Shown here one piece after another: positions 53,785-62,866 of a stretch of 64,000 nt of DNA (positions are counted from its first letter, which is position 1; each line of letters opens with the position of its first letter). This DNA is from Stutzerimonas urumqiensis (GTDB lineage Bacteria > Pseudomonadota > Gammaproteobacteria > Pseudomonadales > Pseudomonadaceae). A program made the translations under genes and the position numbers. Location of the stretch: assembly GCF_003640395.1 (NCBI RefSeq), contig NZ_RBZQ01000006.1:186001-250000 (forward strand). The letters run 5' to 3'. The notes below the pieces were generated by a model that was given only the letters and a program-made list of their open reading frames with translations, searched no databases and was not told the DNA's origin.

Positions 53785-54735
53785 TCAGGGTGCGCGCCGC
53801 TCCGGCTCCAACTCGGCGGTTTGCACCTCCGAGGGTATAGCCGGCTCCGGCTCGGCCGGCGCGGGCTTGAGAACCAGCCACAGCGCGATGGCGATCAGCG
53901 TGCCGCCTTGCAGGTAAGCCCAGGACAGCGGCTCGTCCAGCAGCAGGACGCCCCAGAACACGCCGAACGGTGGGATCAGGAAGGTCACGGTCAGCGTACG
54001 TACCGGGCCGATATCGGCGAGCAGGCGGAAATAGAGGATGTAGGCGAAGGCCGTGCAACCGATCCCCAAGGCCAGCAGGCTTGCCCAGAGCGTGCCGTCG
54101 CCCCAGGAGGCCGGCGGTTCGATCGCGACCGACACACCGAACAACGGTAGCATCGCCAGGGCGGCGCCGGCCTGGCTGGCGAAGGCCACCAGGCGGCTGT
54201 CCAGACCGCCGCGGTCGTTGATCCAGCGGCGGGTGAGGAAGCCGCCCAGGCCATAGCAGGCGGTCGCACCGAGACAGGCGAGGGCGCCGACCAATAATTC
54301 CATGTCGTAGGCCACCGGCCCGGTGCGGGTCAGCAGCGCAACGCCCACCAGCCCGAAGCAGACCCCGGCCAGCTTGGCGCCGGTCATCTTCTCGGCGAAG
54401 AGCAGCGCACCGATCAGCACGCCCATCAAAGGCGTCGTGGCGTTGAAGATCGCCGAGTAGCCGGCCGGCAGCAACTGTGCCGCGACCGCGTAGCAGGCGA
54501 AGGGAATGCCGGAATTCACCACGCCGAGTACCAGGCAGGCGCCCAGCTTGCCGTCGAACGACCAGCGCGTTCGCATCGCCAGCAGGATGGCCAGGAGCCC
54601 GACCGTCGCCAGCAGCACGCGGAAGAACGCCGTCGGGAAGGTGCCGAGCACCGGCGCGATGATGCGCATGAACAGAAAGCTGGCGCCCCAGATGGCGGCC
54701 AGGCCGGTGAGACGAAGCAGATCGAGGGTACGCAT
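53785..54735 (-). CDS. EamA/DMT family transporter
   Basis: A 316-aa membrane protein with ten helices in two repeated EamA units. The first opens LTGLAAIWGASFLFMRI (about residues 9-25), the second starts GALACLGATACYGLGGF near residue 152, with PPFGVFWGVLLLDEPLSW (about 254-271) as the repeat-2 signature. Likely an exporter of metabolites or amino acids; substrate unknown. The start at 54735 is used because the frame upstream is Cys/Arg-rich and unlike the family. The C-terminal tail is acidic and Pro-rich. Confidence 0.92.
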   Translation of the reverse strand: MRTLDLLRLTGLAAIWGASFLFMRIIAPVLGTFPTAFFRVLLATVGLLAILLAMRTRWSFDGKLGACLVLGVVNSGIPFACYAVAAQLLPAGYSAIFNATTPLMGVLIGALLFAEKMTGAKLAGVCFGLVGVALLTRTGPVAYDMELLVGALACLGATACYGLGGFLTRRWINDRGGLDSRLVAFASQAGAALAMLPLFGVSVAIEPPASWGDGTLWASLLALGIGCTAFAYILYFRLLADIGPVRTLTVTFLIPPFGVFWGVLLLDEPLSWAYLQGGTLIAIALWLVLKPAPAEPEPAIPSEVQTAELEPERRAP

Positions 54736-55039
54736 GCGAGCGACTCCAGAGGGACCTGGCCAGTCTCGTCCGCGCATCCGTGAGTGGCAATCCGAATCCT
54801 GCTCATCGAGTTCGCGACCAAGCCGACATGCGGCACCAGCGGACAGATGGCAGTTCTCCAGAAAGGTGGGCTGAAGCCCACCCTGCCGGCAGCCCGGACA
54901 ATGAGTGGGTTCTGCGCATGCCGTCGTGGCCCAAGGACGCCTTCGCCTCCTCGGCGTCATCATCGCGACCAAAGTGCTGCTTTCCTTGCCCTGGTCCGCT
55001 GGCTACTCTCGCCGTCCAGGCTCCCTGAGAGAACGCTCC
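54736..55039. promoter_or_regulatory. Divergent EamA / aceK region with a REP-like palindrome
   Basis: This 304-bp gap carries no gene I can support. It contains the palindrome GGTGGGC-TGAA-GCCCACC (54865-54882), a form that recurs in Pseudomonas intergenic DNA and may be part of a REP-type repeat. CTACTCT at about 55003 could be a -10 for aceK. No other clear signal. Confidence 0.45.
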
Positions 55040-56785
55040 ATGTCACAGCAATGGCCGGCCGCGGAGATCGCCCGCCGCATCCTTCTCGGTTTCGATGATT
55101 ATCGCGACCATTTCCGCCAGATCACCGAGGGCGCGCGGCAGCGCTTCGAACAGGCGCAGTGGCAGGAGGCGCAGCAGGCCTCCGCTGCGCGGATTCGGCT
55201 CTACGAGGAGAAGGTCGCCGAGACCGGCGAGGCGCTGCGTGCGCACTTCGCTGACCTGGATCTGTTGCAGGTCGAGCGCTGGCCCGAGGTCAAGCAGGCC
55301 TACATCGACCTGATTGACGTGCGGCTGGACGATGAGCTGTCCGAGACCTGGTACAACTCGATCTTCTGCTGCCTGTTCAGCCATGACTGCATCAGCGACA
55401 ACACTATGTTCATCCACAGCACGCGTCCGGCCGTGCGCCTTCATGCGCGCCCGGCGCAGACACGCGTGTACCGGCCGGCGGGCGATCTGGCCGGCATGCT
55501 GCGGCGGATGCTCGACGAGTACGCCTTCGCCGTGCCTTACGAGGACATCGATCGGGACGTCGAGCGCCTGCTCGGCGAGCTGGTCGACTGCCTGCCCGAC
55601 TGGGTCTGCAAGGACCCGCAGCTGACCGTCGAGCTGTTCTCCTCGGTGCTCTATCGCAACAAGGGCGCCTATCTGGTCGGGCGCATCCAGACGCTCGACG
55701 AGCAATGGCCGCTGGTGATTCCGCTGCTCAACCGCGAAGGCCGCGGCATCGTCCCCGACACGCTGATCACCGACGAGGCCGAGGTTTCGATCATCTTTTC
55801 CTTCACCCGCTCGTACTTCATGGTGGAAGTGCCGGTTCCGGCGGAGTTCATCGGCTTTCTCAAGCGCATCCTGCCCGGCAAGCACATCGCCGAGCTGTAT
55901 ACCTCCATCGGCTTCTACAAACAGGGCAAGTCGGAGTTCTACCGCGCGCTGATCAACCACCTGGCGACGACCGACGACCGCTTCGTCATGGCGCCGGGCG
56001 TGCGCGGCATGGTCATGAGCGTGTTCACGCTGCCGGGCTTCAACACGGTGTTCAAGATCGTCAAGGACCGTTTCTCGCCGACCAAGAACATCAGCCGCGA
56101 CACCGTCATCGAGAAGTACCGGCTGGTGAAGAACGTCGACCGCGTCGGGCGGATGGCCGATACCCAGGAGTTCGCCGACTTCCGCTTTCCGCTGGCCAAG
56201 TTCGAGCCGGAGTGCCTGGCCGAGCTGCTGGAGGTCGCGCCCTCGACCGTGGTGGTGGAGGGCGACACCGTGCTGATCCGCCATTGCTGGACCGAACGCC
56301 GCATGACGCCGCTCAACCTCTATCTGGAATCGGCCAGCGAACAGCAGACCCTCCAGGCGCTGGAAGACTACGGGCTGGCGATCAAGCAACTGGCCGCGGC
56401 GAACATCTTCCCGGGCGACATGCTGCTCAAGAACTTCGGCGTCACCCGGCACGGCCGCGTGGTGTTCTACGACTACGACGAGATCTGCTACCTGACCGAG
56501 GTGAATTTTCGCTACATCCCGGAGGCGCGTTACCCCGAGGACGAGTTGTCCTCGGAGCCCTGGTACTCGGTCGGGCCGAACGACGTCTTTCCCGAGGAGT
56601 TCCCGCGCTTCCTGTTCGCCGACCAGGCCCAACGCCGGTTGTTCGCGCGGCTGCATGGCGATCTGTACGACGCCGACTACTGGAAGAGCCTTCAGCAGGC
56701 CATCAATGCGGGCAAGGTGATCGATGTCTTTCCCTACCGGCGCAGGGCGTCGGATGCCGAGCGAACCCATCGAGCGGAGCATTGA
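55040..56785 (+). CDS. aceK: Isocitrate dehydrogenase kinase/phosphatase
   Basis: Reversibly phosphorylates isocitrate dehydrogenase to direct carbon into the glyoxylate bypass. The 581-aa protein matches the family length. Features visible include the N-terminal regulatory part, [19 protein letters not shown] (about residues 107-125), the ATP-binding loop around residues 312-340 ([18 protein letters not shown]) and the kinase-core [16 protein letters not shown] (about 476-491). Start at 55040 follows the homologue N terminus. The gene stands alone, as in other Pseudomonas, not in an aceBA operon. Confidence 0.96.
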   Translation: MSQQWPAAEIARRILLGFDDYRDHFRQITEGARQRFEQAQWQEAQQASAARIRLYEEKVAETGEALRAHFADLDLLQVERWPEVKQAYIDLIDVRLDDELSETWYNSIFCCLFSHDCISDNTMFIHSTRPAVRLHARPAQTRVYRPAGDLAGMLRRMLDEYAFAVPYEDIDRDVERLLGELVDCLPDWVCKDPQLTVELFSSVLYRNKGAYLVGRIQTLDEQWPLVIPLLNREGRGIVPDTLITDEAEVSIIFSFTRSYFMVEVPVPAEFIGFLKRILPGKHIAELYTSIGFYKQGKSEFYRALINHLATTDDRFVMAPGVRGMVMSVFTLPGFNTVFKIVKDRFSPTKNISRDTVIEKYRLVKNVDRVGRMADTQEFADFRFPLAKFEPECLAELLEVAPSTVVVEGDTVLIRHCWTERRMTPLNLYLESASEQQTLQALEDYGLAIKQLAAANIFPGDMLLKNFGVTRHGRVVFYDYDEICYLTEVNFRYIPEARYPEDELSSEPWYSVGPNDVFPEEFPRFLFADQAQRRLFARLHGDLYDADYWKSLQQAINAGKVIDVFPYRRRASDAERTHRAEH

Positions 56786-56841
56786 TCGCCGATCGCTGTC
56801 CATTGCAGGCTCGCCGGTTCGCCGGCAGGCCCAAGACGATA

Positions 56842-56863
56842 AGGCCGTGCGTCGACACGGCCT
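56842..56863 (+). terminator. Terminator of aceK
   Basis: AGGCCGTG/CACGGCCT (56842-56849 with 56856-56863) with a 6-nt loop is followed by GTTTTGCC on the plus strand. It stands between aceK and the TonB receptor gene. Confidence 0.7.
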
Positions 56864-56908
56864 GTTTTGCCTGGGTGCGAATCCCTCTAGCCGAACAAGG
56901 ACAGTGCC

Positions 56909-58954
56909 GTGTCGTTTCACACCAATCACAACACCTGCGGCGCCTGGCTGCTGGCCGCGGCCACAGCCGGCCTGTCGCCGCTCGCCTGCGCCCAGGAGGC
57001 GCTCGAGACCGAGCCGCTGATCATCACCGCGCCGCGCACCGAGTCGGCCTGGATTCGCACGCCGGCCGCCGTCGGTAGCGTGTCGTCCGCCGATGTCGAA
57101 GGCGAGCAGCGGCTTGCGCTCGATCGTCTGCTGGCGCCAATCCCCGGCGTGCTGACGCAGAACCGCTACAACCTGGCCCAGGGCATGCGCCTGTCGATTC
57201 GCGGTTTCGGCGCGCGGGCGAGCTTTGGCGTGCGGGGCGTGCGGGTGCTGGTCGATGGCGTACCGCTGACCATGCCTGATGGGCAGACCGAACTGGACGG
57301 CCTGGACCTCGGTTTGGTGGAAAATGTCGAGGTCCTGCGTGGCCCGGCTTCGACGCTGTACGGCAACGCCGCCGGTGGCGTGCTGCTGATCGAGACCCGC
57401 GAGCCTCCGGCCGTGCCTTATACGCAACTCGACCTGAGCGTCGGCGAGCTGGGCTATCGCCGGGCGCGTGTCGAGGCCGGCACCAGCGTGGGCGACTGGG
57501 GCGGGCTGGTCGCGTTCAGCCGGACCGAGCTCGACGGCTATCGCGAGCACGGCTACGCCGAGACCTACAACGTCACCGGCAAGCTGAAGTGGTACGCCAC
57601 CGCCGGCCAGCTGGGATTGACCGTGAATGCCATCGACAACCGCATCGAGGATCCGGGCGGCCTGCGGATAGGCGAGGTCCGTGCGGATCGCGATCAGGCG
57701 GCGCCGAACAACCTGCGCTTCGGCGGCGACGAGACGATTCGCCAGCAGCGCATGGCGCTGATCTGGGATGGCTACGCACCGGGCGAGGACAGCTACCGGC
57801 TGCGCACCTGGTACGGGCATCGCGATTTCGCCAACCGCCTGCCGTTCCAGGACGGCGGGCAGGGCGCGTTCGACCGGCATTTCGCCGGCGCCAGCGCGCA
57901 GTACACCCATCGCACCACCGCATTCGGCCTGCCGCATGCCGTGACCGGCGGGGTGGATGTGGAGGCGCAACGCGATAACCGCACGCGTCATGACAATCTG
58001 CTCGGCGAGCGCGGCGCACTGACCAGCGACCAGCGTGAAAAAGCCGACAGCTGGGCGTTGTTCGTCGAAGACCAGGTCAGCCTGGGCGAACGCTGGCTGG
58101 CGGCGCTTGGCGCCCGCTATGACGTGGTCGAACTGGAAGTCGACGATGCCTTCGTGACGGCCACCGATCCGGACGAATCCGGTTCGCGCAGGCTCGAGGA
58201 CTGGAACTACAGTGCCGGCCTTAGTTACCGGCTCGATGCGCACCACAGTCTCTACGGCCGTGTTGCCACCTCCTTCGAGACGCCGACCATCAACGAGCTG
58301 GCCAACCCGGCCGGCGGCGGCTTCAACCCGTCGCTGGGCCCGGCGCAGGCGTTCAACCGTGAGGTTGGGCTGAAGGGCGAGTGGTCCGATCTGCGCTACG
58401 AGGTCGCGATCTTCCGCGTCGATATCGAAGACGAGCTGGTGCCCTACACTCTGGCAGGGCAGGCCGGGCGCAGCTATTACCGCAACGCCGGCGAATCGCG
58501 CCGCGACGGCCTCGAGGCGAGCCTGGACTGGCGCTTCGCGCCGAGCTGGCAGCTCATCGCGGCCTACACCCTCAACGACTTCGAGTACGTCGACTACCGG
58601 ACCGAGGACGGTGTGTTCGACGGCAACCGGCTGCCGGGCATCGCCCGCCAGGCGCTGTTCACCGAACTGGCCTACGAACGCGACGGCTGGTACGGCCGCA
58701 TCAACCTCAATGCCTTCGGCCCCCAGTACGCCGACGATGCCAACCAGACCCGCATCGGCGGCTATGCGCTGATCAACCTGCGGCTGGGCAAGCGCTTCGA
58801 ATGGGCCGGCCAGCAGTTCGAGCCTTACCTCGGTATCGACAACCTGGCCGACCGGGACTACTACGACAATATCCGTATCAACGCGACCTTCGGCCGCTAC
58901 TTCGAGCCGGGGCCGGGGCGCACCCTCTACGCCGGGCTCAAGGCGACGTTCTGA
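56909..58954 (+). CDS. TonB-dependent outer-membrane receptor (YncD/PqqU-like)
   Basis: A 681-aa outer-membrane receptor with a signal peptide (residues 1-29, cleavage after ACA or AQ), a plug domain (about 40-165) and a 22-strand barrel to the terminal F. The plug contains SIRGFGARASFGVRGVRVLVDG and LTMPDGQTELDGLDL, which I associate with YncD, the E. coli receptor reported to take up pyrroloquinoline quinone (PqqU); the substrate is inferred from that likeness only. GTG start with AAGGA seven nt upstream. No Fur box is visible in the 123-bp upstream gap, so iron control is not obvious. Confidence 0.9.
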   Translation: MSFHTNHNTCGAWLLAAATAGLSPLACAQEALETEPLIITAPRTESAWIRTPAAVGSVSSADVEGEQRLALDRLLAPIPGVLTQNRYNLAQGMRLSIRGFGARASFGVRGVRVLVDGVPLTMPDGQTELDGLDLGLVENVEVLRGPASTLYGNAAGGVLLIETREPPAVPYTQLDLSVGELGYRRARVEAGTSVGDWGGLVAFSRTELDGYREHGYAETYNVTGKLKWYATAGQLGLTVNAIDNRIEDPGGLRIGEVRADRDQAAPNNLRFGGDETIRQQRMALIWDGYAPGEDSYRLRTWYGHRDFANRLPFQDGGQGAFDRHFAGASAQYTHRTTAFGLPHAVTGGVDVEAQRDNRTRHDNLLGERGALTSDQREKADSWALFVEDQVSLGERWLAALGARYDVVELEVDDAFVTATDPDESGSRRLEDWNYSAGLSYRLDAHHSLYGRVATSFETPTINELANPAGGGFNPSLGPAQAFNREVGLKGEWSDLRYEVAIFRVDIEDELVPYTLAGQAGRSYYRNAGESRRDGLEASLDWRFAPSWQLIAAYTLNDFEYVDYRTEDGVFDGNRLPGIARQALFTELAYERDGWYGRINLNAFGPQYADDANQTRIGGYALINLRLGKRFEWAGQQFEPYLGIDNLADRDYYDNIRINATFGRYFEPGPGRTLYAGLKATF

Positions 58955-59210
58955 CCGTATGACTCCGCCCGGCGAACTCATGTCGGCGGTACCGGTCGCA
59001 CCTTATGAGGGCCGGCGCATCGGTGACGATGCGAGGCCTCCGATGTCGGGCCAGGCGGCACGGCCCGAGCGGCGCTGGCTGCGGCCGGCGCAGGAGCGGG
59101 CGTCACGGAATGAATCAAGTCGCCGCACCGGTGGCAATGGGCTAGGCTGTCAGGCAGGCAGCATGCGCCGCCGGCGGTACCCAACCATTGCGTTGTAGGA
59201 GGGTCGATTC

Positions 59211-59333
59211 ATGAAAGCATGGCTCAATCGTGTCAGCTGGAACCTGGCGGTGCTGTTGGGGTGGGTCGAACCCCCGCGGCCGCAGCCGATTCCGGTCCGG
59301 GTCCAGCCTCGCCGGGCGCCGCCGCGCCGTTGA
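59211..59333 (+). CDS. Small 40-aa protein, unknown function
   Basis: A short frame with a near-perfect ribosome site (TAGGAGGGT, 59197-59205) five nt before the ATG. The product has an amphipathic or hydrophobic first half (NLAVLLGWVEPP at about residues 11-22) and a Pro/Arg-rich tail ending PPRR. It lies ten bases from the stop of the convergent cobA gene. I recall similar short frames beside the nitrate assimilation genes in Pseudomonas, but no function. It is too short for ordinary gene callers. Confidence 0.65.
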   Translation: MKAWLNRVSWNLAVLLGWVEPPRPQPIPVRVQPRRAPPRR

Positions 59334-59343
59334 GCCTGCCCCG

Positions 59344-60081
59344 TCAGGCGGTGTGCTCCAGCACGGAGACCGCCGCCTGAGCCGCCACCTCACCGATCAC
59401 CAGAATCGCCGGGCTCTTGAGCGCGAAGGTGAGCGCGTGGGCGGCCATTTCGCCGAGCGTCGTGCGGCATTCGCGTTGCTGTGGCAGTGAGGCATTTTCG
59501 ATCATCGCCACAGGTGTCGACGCGGGGAGCCCACCGTCGAGCAATCCACTCTGAACCTGCTCCAGCCGCGCCACGCCCATGTACACGACCAGCGTCGTGC
59601 CGGTGTTGGCCAGCGCCCGCCACTGGAGGCTGCTTTCGTCGAGCGTGTGGGCGGTGACCAGCGTGACGCCCCGTGCCACGCCACGGTGCGTGAGCGAGAT
59701 GCCGCATTGCGTGGCCCCGGCCAGTCCGGCGGTGATGCCGTTGACCAGCTCGACCTCGATCCCGCGTGCGGCCAGCCAATCGGCTTCTTCCTTGCCGCGT
59801 CCGAAGATGCAGGGGTCGCCGCCTTTCAGGCGCACCACGCACAGGCCCTGCCGCGCGTAGCGCGCCATCAGCCGATGGATGAACGCCTGCGGTGTCGAGC
59901 GACAGCCGCCGCGCTTGCCGACAGGAATCACCCGCGCGTTCGGGCAATGCTCGAGAACGGCGGGGTTGACCAGATCGTCGATCAGCACCACCTCGGCTTC
60001 ACCCAGTGCGCGCACCGCCTTGAGCGTAAGCAACTCCGGATCGCCCGGACCCGCACCGACCAGCCAGACTTTCGCTGCCAT
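59344..60081 (-). CDS. cobA: Uroporphyrinogen-III C-methyltransferase
   Basis: Makes precorrin-2 from uroporphyrinogen III with two SAM-dependent methylations, the first step of siroheme (needed by nitrite and sulfite reductases) and of cobalamin synthesis. The 245-aa protein has LVGAGPGDPELLTLKA (about residues 7-22), the VVLIDDLV segment (about 31-38), RLKGGDPCIFGRGKEE (about 84-99), and VNGITAGLAG (about 109-118). The start at 60081 has GAGGAAA upstream. It is downstream of nasA in the nitrate assimilation operon; there is no CysG dehydrogenase domain. Confidence 0.93.
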   Translation of the reverse strand: MAAKVWLVGAGPGDPELLTLKAVRALGEAEVVLIDDLVNPAVLEHCPNARVIPVGKRGGCRSTPQAFIHRLMARYARQGLCVVRLKGGDPCIFGRGKEEADWLAARGIEVELVNGITAGLAGATQCGISLTHRGVARGVTLVTAHTLDESSLQWRALANTGTTLVVYMGVARLEQVQSGLLDGGLPASTPVAMIENASLPQQRECRTTLGEMAAHALTFALKSPAILVIGEVAAQAAVSVLEHTA

Positions 60082-60157
60082 GCCATTTCCTCGTCGGGCA
60101 TTGCCCGTACCTCGTTTGCTTCCGGCGCCGCCGTGGGCGAGCGCCGATCGTCCTGTG

Positions 60158-62866
60158 CTACGCATCGACCGGCTGCCGAGCGATCAGGCGTCGGATTTCC
60201 GGGATGCAGGAGCCACATTGGGTGCCGCAGCCCAGCTCGCGCTTGAGGCCCTCGAGATCGAGCCCGGCGGCGATTCCGGCGCAGACACGCGCCTGGCTGA
60301 TGTCCATGCAGTTGCACAGCGTCTTGCCGGCGGGAGCGGTCGTCGCCCGTGGCGCCTCGCTCAGCGGCGCGAGCAGCCAGGGTCGCAGCGCCGGGTCGAG
60401 TGTGCCGTCCTGCCAAAGCTGCTTGAGCCAATCCCGTGCAGCGGTTTCGCCCGCCAGGCGCAGCGACAGCAGGCGTCCCTGTTCCACGCGTACCCGCTTG
60501 CCGACGGCGCGGCGTGGATCGTCATAAGTCAGGACCGGTCCGTCGGCGAGATCCAGCAGGCGGTCGATCATCTCCAGCCATTCGCTGCCGGGCGCGTCCT
60601 GGCGTGCGGCGCGGATCACCAGGGCCGCGCGGTCCCGCCCGGCGAGCGAGAAGCTGGCGTAGTCAAAGCCTTCGAACATCGGCCGCACGGCTTCGAGCCG
60701 CGCCTGCACGCGGCCCTCGGCGAGCGCGAAGAAGTGCCACGGCAGGTCGACCCGTTCAATCTCGATGCCGGCGTGCTTGAGTTCCGGTTGCTGCGACAGG
60801 GGATCGCGCGCCGGCAGGGTCAGCGCGTTGATGCCAAGCCCTTTCAGAAAGCGGTCGCCCCAGTGCATCGGCACGAAGGCCTGCTCCGGCCGCAGGCTGG
60901 GATCGGCCTGCACCGGCAGCACGAGCCCGGCGCGGCGACTGCGCACGCGCACCAGCTCGCCCTCGACGAGGCCACGCTGCGCCAGCGTCTGCGGGTGCAG
61001 GCCGAGCAACGGCTGCTCGACGTGACCGAACAGCCGGGCCGCCGTGCCGGTGCGGCTCATGCCGTGCCAGTGGTCGCGCAGTCGGCCGGTGTTGAGCGTG
61101 AGCGGGTAACGCGTGTCGCGCGATTCAATCGGCGGAACGTAGGCATCGGCGATGAAGCGGGCTCGACCGCTAGGCGTCGGGAACCGTCCGGCGGCGTACA
61201 GGCGTGCGGTGCCCGTTGCGGCGCCGGTAGGGAAGGGCCACTGCTGCGGGCCGTGCACGTCGATCCGGGCGTAATCGAGGCCGCTGTAATCCAGATCGCG
61301 GCCGGCGGTGAGCGCCTTGTATTCCTCGAACAGGGCCTGGGGCGTCTGGAAGTCGAACAGACTTGGCGCCCCCGGACGCAGGTGACGCTCGAGGCGACGC
61401 GCGAAATCGCAGGCGATGGCCCAGTCAGGACGTGCCTCGCCGGGTGCGGGTACCGCCTGGCGCACGCGGCTGATGCGCCGCTCGGAGTTGGTCACCGTGC
61501 CGTCCTTTTCCCCCCAGCTCGCGGCCGGCAGCAGCAGATCGGCGTGGCGACAGGTTTCGGTCGTGGCGAAGGCTTCCTGCACCACCACGAAGGGGCAGGC
61601 GGCGAGCGCCTGGTGCACGCGCTGCTGATCGGGCAGCGACTGCGCGGGGTTGGTGCAGACGATCCACAGGGCCTTGATCCGCCCGTCATGCACCGCTTCG
61701 AACAGCTCGATCGCCGACAGCCCCGGCTGTGCCGGCACGGCGGGCACGCCCCAGTAGGCGGCGACCTCGGCACGGTGCGCGGGATCGGCGACTTCGCGAT
61801 GCCCCGGCAGGAGGTTGGACAGGCTGCCCGTCTCGCGGCCGCCCATCGCATTGGGCTGGCCGGTGAGCGAGAAGGGGCCGGCGCCAACCCGGCCGATCTG
61901 GCCGGTGGCCAGGTGCAGGTTGATCAGCGCGCTGTTCTTCGCGCTGCCGGCGGTCGACTGGTTGAGCCCCATGCACCACAGGGACAGAAACGACGCCGCA
62001 CCGCCGATCATTTGAGCGCAGGCGAAGAGGTCACGGACGTCGATACCACAGCGCTCGGCCACCTGCGCCGGCGTGTAATCCTGCACCAGCGCTTCGAGTG
62101 CGTCGAAGCCTTCGGTATGCGACGCGATGAAGCCGCGATCGACGTGTCCGTCCCGAAGCAGCAGGTGCAGCAAGCCGTGGAACAGCGCAACGTCGGTGCC
62201 TGGCAGGATCTGCAGGTGCAGGTCGGCCAGCTCGCAGGTGTCGGTGCGCCGCGGGTCGACGACGATCACTTTCATTTGCGGGCGCCTGGCACGAGCTTCT
62301 TCGAGCCGGCGGAACAGCACGGGGTGGGCGTAGGCCATGTTGCTGCCGGCGATGAGCAGGCAATCGGTCTGCTCGATGTCTTCGTAGCAGCACGGCGGTG
62401 CATCGGCGCCGAGGCTGCGCTTGTAGCCGACCACGGCCGAAGACATGCACAGGCGGGAGTTCGAATCGAGGTTGTTGGTGCCCACCAGGGCGCGGGCGAG
62501 CTTGTTGAAGGCGTAGTAGTCCTCGGTCAGCAACTGGCCGGATACGTAGAAGGCCACGCTCTCGGGCCCATGCTGGCGGAGCGTGTCGGCGAATACGCCG
62601 GCGGCATGGTCCAGCGCGCTGTCCCAGGCGACACGGCTGCGCGGCAGCCCCTTGCCCAGGCGCAACTCAGGGTGCAATGCACGCGCATCCAGGTCGCCGG
62701 TGAGGTGCAGGGTCGTGCCCTTGCTGCACAACCTGCCGAGGTTGGCGGGATGGGATGAATCGCCCGCGACACCGAGAATGCGCTCGCCGTCATGCTCGAT
62801 CAGCACGCCACAACCGACGCCGCAGTAGCAGCAGGTCGAGGCCGTGGTTCGGGCGGGCCGGGTCAT
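60158..62866 (-). CDS. nasA: Assimilatory nitrate reductase, catalytic subunit
   Basis: Mo-bisMGD enzyme that reduces nitrate to nitrite in the cytoplasm for nitrogen supply. The 902-aa product has the N-terminal [4Fe-4S] ligands C12, C15, C19 and C47 (TCCYCGVGC ... LCSKG), MGD motifs such as SNMAYAHPV (about 178-186), NQSTAGSAKNSALINLHLATG (about 300s) and a molybdopterin-dinucleotide-binding C-terminal domain. At the end is a BFD-type [2Fe-2S] domain with C851, C853, C884 and C887. The ATG overlaps the upstream FAD gene (ATGA). The MGD needed would come from mobA/moeA in this window. Confidence 0.95.
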   Translation of the reverse strand: MTRPARTTASTCCYCGVGCGVLIEHDGERILGVAGDSSHPANLGRLCSKGTTLHLTGDLDARALHPELRLGKGLPRSRVAWDSALDHAAGVFADTLRQHGPESVAFYVSGQLLTEDYYAFNKLARALVGTNNLDSNSRLCMSSAVVGYKRSLGADAPPCCYEDIEQTDCLLIAGSNMAYAHPVLFRRLEEARARRPQMKVIVVDPRRTDTCELADLHLQILPGTDVALFHGLLHLLLRDGHVDRGFIASHTEGFDALEALVQDYTPAQVAERCGIDVRDLFACAQMIGGAASFLSLWCMGLNQSTAGSAKNSALINLHLATGQIGRVGAGPFSLTGQPNAMGGRETGSLSNLLPGHREVADPAHRAEVAAYWGVPAVPAQPGLSAIELFEAVHDGRIKALWIVCTNPAQSLPDQQRVHQALAACPFVVVQEAFATTETCRHADLLLPAASWGEKDGTVTNSERRISRVRQAVPAPGEARPDWAIACDFARRLERHLRPGAPSLFDFQTPQALFEEYKALTAGRDLDYSGLDYARIDVHGPQQWPFPTGAATGTARLYAAGRFPTPSGRARFIADAYVPPIESRDTRYPLTLNTGRLRDHWHGMSRTGTAARLFGHVEQPLLGLHPQTLAQRGLVEGELVRVRSRRAGLVLPVQADPSLRPEQAFVPMHWGDRFLKGLGINALTLPARDPLSQQPELKHAGIEIERVDLPWHFFALAEGRVQARLEAVRPMFEGFDYASFSLAGRDRAALVIRAARQDAPGSEWLEMIDRLLDLADGPVLTYDDPRRAVGKRVRVEQGRLLSLRLAGETAARDWLKQLWQDGTLDPALRPWLLAPLSEAPRATTAPAGKTLCNCMDISQARVCAGIAAGLDLEGLKRELGCGTQCGSCIPEIRRLIARQPVDA

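Noticed and set aside
56786..56908. Cobalamin riboswitch or Fur box ahead of the TonB receptor
   Set aside because: The gap is only 123 bp, is largely taken by the aceK terminator, and shows neither a B12-box nor a Fur-like palindrome.
55043..58981. A 1312-codon open frame on the minus strand spanning aceK and the TonB receptor
   Set aside because: It crosses two well-supported genes on the other strand; translation has no domain signature and is antisense to both.
58959..59198. A 79-codon plus-strand frame after the TonB receptor
   Set aside because: Arg/Gly-rich composition, no ribosome site, no family likeness.
59879..62758. A 959-codon plus-strand frame opposite nasA
   Set aside because: Antisense shadow of nasA and cobA with Arg/Ala/Gln-rich composition and no motif.
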